Shown: positions 59,222 to 64,000 of the stretch, piece after piece | How the letters are laid out: every line of letters begins with the position of its first letter | How positions within the stretch are numbered: position 1 is the stretch's first letter | Source: Candidatus Iainarchaeum sp. | GTDB lineage: Archaea; B1Sed10-29; WALL01 | Assembly: GCA_023129115.1 (NCBI GenBank) | Contig: JAGMCR010000012.1 | Location: 1-64,000 of the forward strand | Reading direction: 5' to 3' | DNA: 64,000 nucleotides | Program-made: the position numbers and the translations under genes | Notes under the pieces: generated by a model | What the model was told of the DNA's origin: nothing | Databases searched by the model: none | Seen by the model: the letters and a program-made list of their open reading frames with translations, nothing else

Positions 59222-59613
59222 TGCCGCAGAAGAAGAGGAAGATACGTGTCGGAAAGCAGCTCGGGACGAGGACTGTTGGCAGGGGCAGGAAGGGCAGCCG
59301 CAAGAAGGGCGGCGGCCGCGGCCTCGCTGGGTCGTCCAAGCACAAGTTCTCGTGGATACTCAAGAACAAGCCCGACCACTTCGGCGCAGAGTCCATGACC
59401 GGCGCGAAGAAGCCGAAAGCCGTCAACGTAGGATATTTAAATGAGTTAGCAGTAACTAAAGGCAAAGACGAGCTAAATGCTGCCAGTCTCGGGTTCGGAA
59501 AAGTCCTTGGGAGCGGCGAGGTGACAAGGGCTATTACAGTCAAGGCCAAGCTGTTCACTGCCAAGGCCAAGGAAAAGATTGAAGCCGCTGGCGGCCAAGC
59601 TGTTACGGTGTAA
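59221..59613 (+). CDS. rpl15: Ribosomal protein L15 (uL15)
   Basis: The 130-residue L15 has KKRKIRVGKQLGTRTVGRGRKGSRKKGGGRGLAGSSKHKFSW followed by a compact C-terminal domain ending KIEAAGGQAVTV. It precedes secY as in most archaea. Confidence 0.96.
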   Translation: MPQKKRKIRVGKQLGTRTVGRGRKGSRKKGGGRGLAGSSKHKFSWILKNKPDHFGAESMTGAKKPKAVNVGYLNELAVTKGKDELNAASLGFGKVLGSGEVTRAITVKAKLFTAKAKEKIEAAGGQAVTV

Positions 59614-59615
59614 AA

Positions 59616-61139
59616 ATGGCCCTAGAGTTCCTTGACCCGGTTATCCAGCTGCTTCCTGAAGTGAAGAAGCCAGCCCAAAAGCCGGAGTTCAAGAAGCGGA
59701 TTATGTGGGTCGTGGCCGGGATAATGGTCTTCTTCATTCTTGGGCAAATCAGCCCGTTCGGGCTCTTGACGCCCGCAAAGCTTGAGGAAATACGCACCGA
59801 GAACCCCGGGATGTACGCAGAACTCGCCCAGCAGTACGAAGACGTGCTTGGCAGAGTAGGGTTTTTGGAACGTGTGCACACGATTCTGGCGTCGAAGATA
59901 GGCTCGCTGGCAACACTGGGAATCGGCCCGATTGTGATGTCCTCGATTATACTGCAATTGTTATCGGGAGCCGAATTGATACATATAGACAAGGAGAAGT
60001 ACCAGGGAGTGCAAAAGCTGTTCGCGATACTGTTCTGCTTCTTTGAGGCAGGGATATACGTGTTCAGTGGCTTCCTGCCGATTATGCCGAGCGGCGTCTC
60101 GCTGCTGCCGCTGCCAATAATTGGGGAATTGTTTAAACTGAACCATATCCTCGTGCTGACGCAGATATCCATTGGGTCAATCATACTGCTGTATTTAGAC
60201 GAGGTGATATCCAAATACGGATTTGGGTCGGGGATTGGGCTGTTCATTGTGGCAGGCGTGTCGCAGTCCATCATTTTCAGGGCGTTCGACCCAGTGGCGG
60301 GGCTGGTGCCGACGTTCATCACCCAGACAATAAACGCGGGCATCATGGACTTTGACCTGATAGCGCCATTGCTGTTCACCATCCTTGTGTTCCTGGTCGT
60401 TGTGTATGCAGAGGCGATGCGGATAGAGATACCGCTGACCCTTGGGAGGATACGTGGAGTTGGCGGGCGGTACCCGCTGAAGTTCTTCTACGTGTCGAAC
60501 CTGCCGGTGATTCTGGCGGCCGCTTTGTTCGCGAACGTGCAATTGTTCTCGAGCGTGCTGAACGGGCTGGGGTTCCCGCTGCTTGGGACGTTCGGGCCTG
60601 GCGGCAACCCCCTGCCAGAGCTGGTCTTGAGCCTGAACCCGGCCGAGCTGAGCTTCCCCATTGCCTACCTCGTGCAGGCGCCGTACGGGATAATCGGGAC
60701 GTCGTCTGCGATTAACCAGTACATACTCAACCCGACGTACACGCTCCTCGGGATAATCCCGCTGGAGCTGGTGCACCTCCTGCTTTACTCGATAATCCTT
60801 GTCATGGTCTGTGTCGTGTTCGGGATGTTCTGGGTCGAGACCACGGGCATGGGCCCGTCACAGGTGGCGGAGCAGCTGCAGAACGTTGGCTTCTCGGTGC
60901 CCGGCTTCCGGAGGGACAAGCGAGTCATCGAGCGGGTGCTGGAGAGATATATACCAATAATTACTATTGTCGGCTCAGGGGCAGTGGGACTCCTCGCTGC
61001 ATTCGCCGACATCACGGGCGCGCTGGGGACAGGGACGGGCATCCTGCTCAGCGTCGGCATACTGTACCGGCTGTACGAAGAGCTCGCGCAGAGCCAGCTC
61101 ATGGAAATGCATCCTGCACTGAAGCAATTCTTCGGGTGA
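59616..61139 (+). CDS. secY: Preprotein translocase subunit SecY
   Basis: SecY is the channel of the Sec translocon. The 507-residue protein has about ten membrane segments, the first after a short cytoplasmic lead (RIMWVVAGIMVFFILG), and the cytoplasmic loop RGVGGRYPLKFFYVSNLPVI between segments 6 and 7, the ribosome-binding region. It is slightly longer than common archaeal SecY because of long extracytoplasmic loops. It stands at the end of the spc-type operon. Confidence 0.97.
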   Translation: MALEFLDPVIQLLPEVKKPAQKPEFKKRIMWVVAGIMVFFILGQISPFGLLTPAKLEEIRTENPGMYAELAQQYEDVLGRVGFLERVHTILASKIGSLATLGIGPIVMSSIILQLLSGAELIHIDKEKYQGVQKLFAILFCFFEAGIYVFSGFLPIMPSGVSLLPLPIIGELFKLNHILVLTQISIGSIILLYLDEVISKYGFGSGIGLFIVAGVSQSIIFRAFDPVAGLVPTFITQTINAGIMDFDLIAPLLFTILVFLVVVYAEAMRIEIPLTLGRIRGVGGRYPLKFFYVSNLPVILAAALFANVQLFSSVLNGLGFPLLGTFGPGGNPLPELVLSLNPAELSFPIAYLVQAPYGIIGTSSAINQYILNPTYTLLGIIPLELVHLLLYSIILVMVCVVFGMFWVETTGMGPSQVAEQLQNVGFSVPGFRRDKRVIERVLERYIPIITIVGSGAVGLLAAFADITGALGTGTGILLSVGILYRLYEELAQSQLMEMHPALKQFFG

Positions 61140-61140
61140 T

Positions 61141-61653
61141 ATGAAAATGATTAGTGAACTTTTGGGAGCCAAGCTGCTCTACCCCACTGTGGTGCTGACG
61201 GTCGCGGGAATAGCAATATGCATTACGCTGTTCTCGTCGCTCGTGCACAGGAAGGCCGTGGACCGCAAGCACATGGACGCGGTGCGCGAGCGCATGGAAA
61301 AGCACCAGAAAGAGTATCTGAAAGCGAACGAAGCCGGCGACAAGAAACGGCTCGCCCAGCTCGAGAGGGAGCAGGCCGAGATAATGGGCGCTGTCAAGGA
61401 CAACATGATGGCGTCGCTCAAGCCCACGCTGATGACGATGCCGGTCGTGCTCATCCTGATTTGGCTCATGGGCTCGTGGTACGGCGGGCTTGGGCCGGTG
61501 CTTGACCTGCCGTTCGGGCTGCCGTTCCTCACGCACGCCGTGGAAGAGGCAGGAATAGTGAACGGCGTCGACTGGTTCGGGCTCTACATTGCAAGTGCGA
61601 TTTCGACTGCATTGTTCCTCGAGCTGGTCCTGAGGAAAATCTTCAAGATGTGA
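61141..61653 (+). CDS. DUF106 membrane protein (YidC/EMC3-related insertase)
   Basis: The 170-residue protein has three membrane segments (about residues 12-30, 100-118 and 145-163) with a charged coiled-coil between the first two (VRERMEKHQKEYLKANEAGDKKRLAQLEREQAEIMG). This is the archaeal DUF106 pattern, related to YidC/Oxa1/EMC3 insertases. Its place directly behind secY fits a role in membrane-protein insertion. Confidence 0.88.
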   Translation: MKMISELLGAKLLYPTVVLTVAGIAICITLFSSLVHRKAVDRKHMDAVRERMEKHQKEYLKANEAGDKKRLAQLEREQAEIMGAVKDNMMASLKPTLMTMPVVLILIWLMGSWYGGLGPVLDLPFGLPFLTHAVEEAGIVNGVDWFGLYIASAISTALFLELVLRKIFKM

Positions 61654-61660
61654 TGCGCGA

Positions 61661-62230
61661 ATGATTATAGTCGTTGCAAGCCAGCACGGGGCCGGCAAGT
61701 CAACTGCTGTAAACGGGCTTCTGGAAGCATTCTCCGGCATGCGCAAGCTTGAGATGGGGAAAAAGTTCCGCGAGCTCGCCGAGGAAAAGGGAATGACTAT
61801 CGACGAGTTCAGCAAATTCCTCGCGAGCAACCCCGCGGAGTCGGACAGGATTGACCGCGAGATGGACGACTACCAAAAGCGGGAGATAGCAAAGGGCAAC
61901 ATAATCGTGGACAGCAGCCTGGGCGCGATGGCGGCCGAAGGCGCCGACATAAAAGTGCTCCTGACGTGCAATGCAGAGACGCGGGCGCAGCGGGTGCTCG
62001 GGGGCGGGAAGCGCTACGGCGACGAGGGGGCTGGAACCGTTGGCGAAATGGCGCGGCAGCTCATTGAGCGCGACAAGAACGACCAGGAAAGGTACAAGCG
62101 GCTGTACGGCTTCGACATGTTCGACACGGGGAACTATGACCTGGTGGTTGACACCGGCGAAACCACTAAAAACGAGGTCGTCCAAAAGATAGTGGACGAG
62201 CTCAAGAGGAGGAATCCAAATGCTTTTTGA
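61661..62230 (+). CDS. cmk: Cytidylate kinase (archaeal type)
   Basis: The enzyme phosphorylates CMP and dCMP. The 189-residue protein has the P-loop ASQHGAGKSTAVNGL, in which Gln-His-Gly replaces the more common residues, then a lid-like helix region and RYGDEGAGTVGEMARQLIERDKNDQERYKRLYG, the archaeal cmk signature. It overlaps rpl14e by 11 bp in the usual secY-cmk-L14e-cbf5 order; adk and rpl34e, often found here, are missing. Confidence 0.88.
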   Translation: MIIVVASQHGAGKSTAVNGLLEAFSGMRKLEMGKKFRELAEEKGMTIDEFSKFLASNPAESDRIDREMDDYQKREIAKGNIIVDSSLGAMAAEGADIKVLLTCNAETRAQRVLGGGKRYGDEGAGTVGEMARQLIERDKNDQERYKRLYGFDMFDTGNYDLVVDTGETTKNEVVQKIVDELKRRNPNAF

Positions 62231-62435
62231 CGTTGGAAGGGTCTGCGAAAAGACCACTGGAAGGGAAAAGGGAAAGAAGTGCGTAATCGTCAACGTGATT
62301 GACCAGAACTTTGTGCTGGTCGACGGGGAGACCAAGAGAAAGCGCGTCAACGTAAGCCACTTGAAGCCACTGGACCAAGTAGTCAAGATAAAGAAAGGCG
62401 CCAAGACCGAAGAGGTCAAAGCGGCGTTGAAATGA
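62220..62435 (+). CDS. rpl14e: Ribosomal protein L14e (eL14)
   Basis: The 71-residue protein has the SH3-like core FDVGRVCEKTTGREKGKKCVIVNVIDQNFVLVDG and KRVNVSHLKPLDQVVKI. It is short but complete compared with other archaeal L14e. It overlaps cmk and cbf5. Confidence 0.93.
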   Translation: MLFDVGRVCEKTTGREKGKKCVIVNVIDQNFVLVDGETKRKRVNVSHLKPLDQVVKIKKGAKTEEVKAALK

Positions 62436-63307
62436 TTGTCCTTAGGAAAGAAAAAGCCGTCAAGGTAGCGGGGGAAAACGGCGGCTTCCTGATTCTCGAC
62501 AAGCCGAGTGGCCCATCATCGCACGAGGTGACTGCATGGGTAAAGAAGCTCTACGGCGAGAAATGCGGCCATAGCGGGACGCTGGACCCGTTCGCCACCG
62601 GCGTGCTCGTCGTTGCCGTCGGCAAGGCCGTGAAATTACTCCAGGCGCTGGCCAAAAGCGACAAGGAGTACGTGGGCGTCGCGGAATTCTCTGAAAAACC
62701 TGATGAGAAGCGGATTTCCTGGGCGTTTGCCGAGTTTACGGGAGAGATTTACCAGACCCCGCCCAAGGAGAGCGCTGTGAAGAAAGTGCTGCGGAAGCGG
62801 GTGATTCACTCGCTGGAGCTGCTGGAGGTGCAGGGGAGATACGCTTTGTTCCGCGTCGCGTGCCAGCACGGGACATACGTGCGGACGCTGGTGAAGGACA
62901 TTGGGGAAGTGATTGGGGACAAGGCGCGGCTGGTCGAGCTGCGGAGGACCCGCGCGGGGAGCTTCATCGAAGAAAACGCGCTGTTTTTGCAGGACGTTGC
63001 AGACGCGAGCAACCGGCTCGGGGTGCTGCAGCCCATGGAGGCGCTGCCGCTCAAGAAAATCGTTGTTGGGAACAAAGCGGTGAACGCGGTCTGCTACGGC
63101 GCGCGGCTCGCGAGGGCCGGGCTTGCTGCGCTGGACGAGGGCGTTGAGGAGGGAGAGGCTGTGATGCTGCTGACTTCCGGCGGGCAGATTATCGGGCTCG
63201 CAGAGGCATTGATGCCGACGGGCGAGGCCGTTGCCGCGAAGAAGGGCTTTGTCGCGAAGCCGGTGCGTATTGTGATGGGGCGGGACTTGTTCCCGAAGTG
63301 GAAATGA
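62432..63307 (+). CDS. tRNA/rRNA pseudouridine synthase Cbf5
   Basis: This is the catalytic subunit of the H/ACA RNP, which converts uridine to pseudouridine in rRNA and also at tRNA position 55. Motif I LDKPSGPSSHEVTAWV, the catalytic loop CGHSGTLDPFATGVLVVAVG with its Asp near residue 52, YQTPPKESAVKK and a C-terminal PUA domain (residues about 205-285) are present. At 291 residues it is shorter than the usual 330 or so. The ATGA overlap couples it to the next gene. Confidence 0.95.
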   Translation: MIVLRKEKAVKVAGENGGFLILDKPSGPSSHEVTAWVKKLYGEKCGHSGTLDPFATGVLVVAVGKAVKLLQALAKSDKEYVGVAEFSEKPDEKRISWAFAEFTGEIYQTPPKESAVKKVLRKRVIHSLELLEVQGRYALFRVACQHGTYVRTLVKDIGEVIGDKARLVELRRTRAGSFIEENALFLQDVADASNRLGVLQPMEALPLKKIVVGNKAVNAVCYGARLARAGLAALDEGVEEGEAVMLLTSGGQIIGLAEALMPTGEAVAAKKGFVAKPVRIVMGRDLFPKWK

Positions 63308-63900
63308 CCGAGCATTATTACTCAAAGAAGCAGACCAGCAAGCTGATTCGCCGGGAGTGGGCAGTTGAAGTAGGCGGGAAAAAGCTCTTTTTCGAGACCG
63401 CGAGCGGCACGTTTTCGCCGCGGAAGCTGGACATCGGGACACGCGCGCTGCTGAAGTACATGGCTTTGCCTGAAAAAGGCAGGGTGCTCGACCTGGGCTG
63501 CGGGAACGGCGTGATTGGGATAGTGGCGGCGGCTGAAAACCCGCGGCTGGAGCTGGTCTTGAGCGATGTCAATTCGCGTGCGGTGATGGAGTCGAGGAAG
63601 AACATCAAGCGCAACAAGCTCAAGAACGCGAAGGCGATTCAAAGCGATCTCTTTCAGAAAATCACGGGGGGGTTTGACTGTATACTGTCGAACCCCCCCA
63701 TTTCTGCCGGGCGGAAGACCGTGTTCGCGATGGTTGAAGAGAGCTTCGGGCACTTGAATCCCGGCGGGAGCCTGCAAATGGTGGCGCGGAAGACGAAGGG
63801 CGGCGAGATGCTGTCAAAGGAAATGGAGCGCGTCTTCGGGAACGTGGAGGACATTGGCAGGCAATCCGGGTTTCATGTTTATAAATCGGTTAAACAATAA
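63304..63900 (+). CDS. RsmC-like class I methyltransferase
   Basis: The 198-residue SAM-dependent methyltransferase has VLDLGCGNGVIGIVAA near residue 62, an acidic LSDVNSRAV, and the catalytic SNPPIS motif near 132, typical of N-methyltransferases acting on bases. FFETASGTFSPRKLDIGTRALLKYM is the RsmC/MTS-type lead-in. The probable target is rRNA or tRNA guanine; this is an inference. It overlaps cbf5 by 4 bp, so both modify RNA from one transcript. Confidence 0.85.
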   Translation: MTEHYYSKKQTSKLIRREWAVEVGGKKLFFETASGTFSPRKLDIGTRALLKYMALPEKGRVLDLGCGNGVIGIVAAAENPRLELVLSDVNSRAVMESRKNIKRNKLKNAKAIQSDLFQKITGGFDCILSNPPISAGRKTVFAMVEESFGHLNPGGSLQMVARKTKGGEMLSKEMERVFGNVEDIGRQSGFHVYKSVKQ

Positions 63901-63914
63901 CGTACCGCTTTCAT

Positions 63915-63998
63915 GCTGGGGTGGCGCAATCCGGTACCGCGCAAGCCCGGAAAGCTTGTTTCCTTCGGGATATGTGAGTTCAAATCTCACCCCCAGCG
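63915..63998 (+). tRNA. tRNA-Ser (GGA)
   Basis: This is a class II tRNA with the variable arm TTTCCTTCGGGATAT. The acceptor stem is GCTGGGG/CCCCAGC, the anticodon stem CAAGC/GCTTG encloses CCGGAAA (anticodon GGA) and the T loop is TTCAAAT. Position 33 would be C, not the near-universal T. Confidence 0.9.
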
Positions 63999-64000
63999 CT

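Overview
The window is a stretch of an archaeal chromosome with moderately high G+C. The evidence is consistent: RNA polymerase is split into rpoH, rpoB2 (B''), rpoB1 (B'), rpoA1 (A') and rpoA2 (A''); ribosomal genes follow the archaeal S10/spc/str order and include the archaeal-eukaryotic proteins S4e, L14e, L19e, L30e and L32e; EF-2 and EF-1A, aIF1, Cbf5, RNase P Rpp29 and archease/RtcB are present; tRNA genes carry introns at 37/38 with bulge-helix-bulge geometry. Short proteins, compact operons with 1-4 bp overlaps and small tail-anchored proteins recall a DPANN archaeon (possibly Diapherotrites-like). That placement is inference only.

Layout. 0-8.6 kb: tRNA-Arg, pyrBI, a membrane GT2 glycosyltransferase with a thioredoxin-like partner, tRNA-Gln/Val, an AAG-type DNA glycosylase, a large surface protein, tRNA-Glu, a UbiA prenyltransferase and an Lrp/AsnC regulator. 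8.6-18.5 kb: five tRNA genes interleaved with repeats, a 912-residue helical-repeat protein, a DUF116 protein, a low-GC island in the 3' end of an intron-containing tRNA-Met gene (GCS2-type ligase plus N-formylglutamate-amidohydrolase-like protein), a RelE-type toxin-antitoxin pair and an EamA transporter. 18.5-25.2 kb: rpiA-tpiA-prs with convergent rpe, tRNA-Thr, ribB-deaminase-EamA, tRNA-Pro, a LAGLIDADG ORF and an intron-containing tRNA. 26-39.1 kb: the RNA polymerase/str operon. 39.2-44.3 kb: tRNA-Ser, a HAD phosphatase, an exported protein and archease-RtcB, the latter with a 499-residue intein. 45.1-48.1 kb: a low-GC island with a helicase-like AAA ATPase, small membrane proteins and eight 11-bp iteron-like repeats. 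48.2-63.9 kb: the S10/spc ribosomal operon ending in secY, a DUF106 protein, cmk, L14e, cbf5, a methyltransferase and tRNA-Ser.

The most striking feature is a family of short hairpin elements of about 60-230 bp. Most copies sit immediately 3' of a tRNA gene and are bounded by a 7-19 bp duplication of the tRNA 3' end. One copy sits between rpoA1 and rpoA2, where its 12-bp duplication includes the rpoA2 start codon. The copies share sequence modules whose stems differ by compensatory changes, and some modules occur in inverted orientation. No transposase or integrase for them is visible in the window. I regard this family as the best candidate for something undescribed here.

Gene starts show two habits. 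Genes inside operons have GGTGA/GAGG-type Shine-Dalgarno sequences, while first genes of units often have a TATA box 25-30 nt before the start codon, implying leaderless mRNAs.
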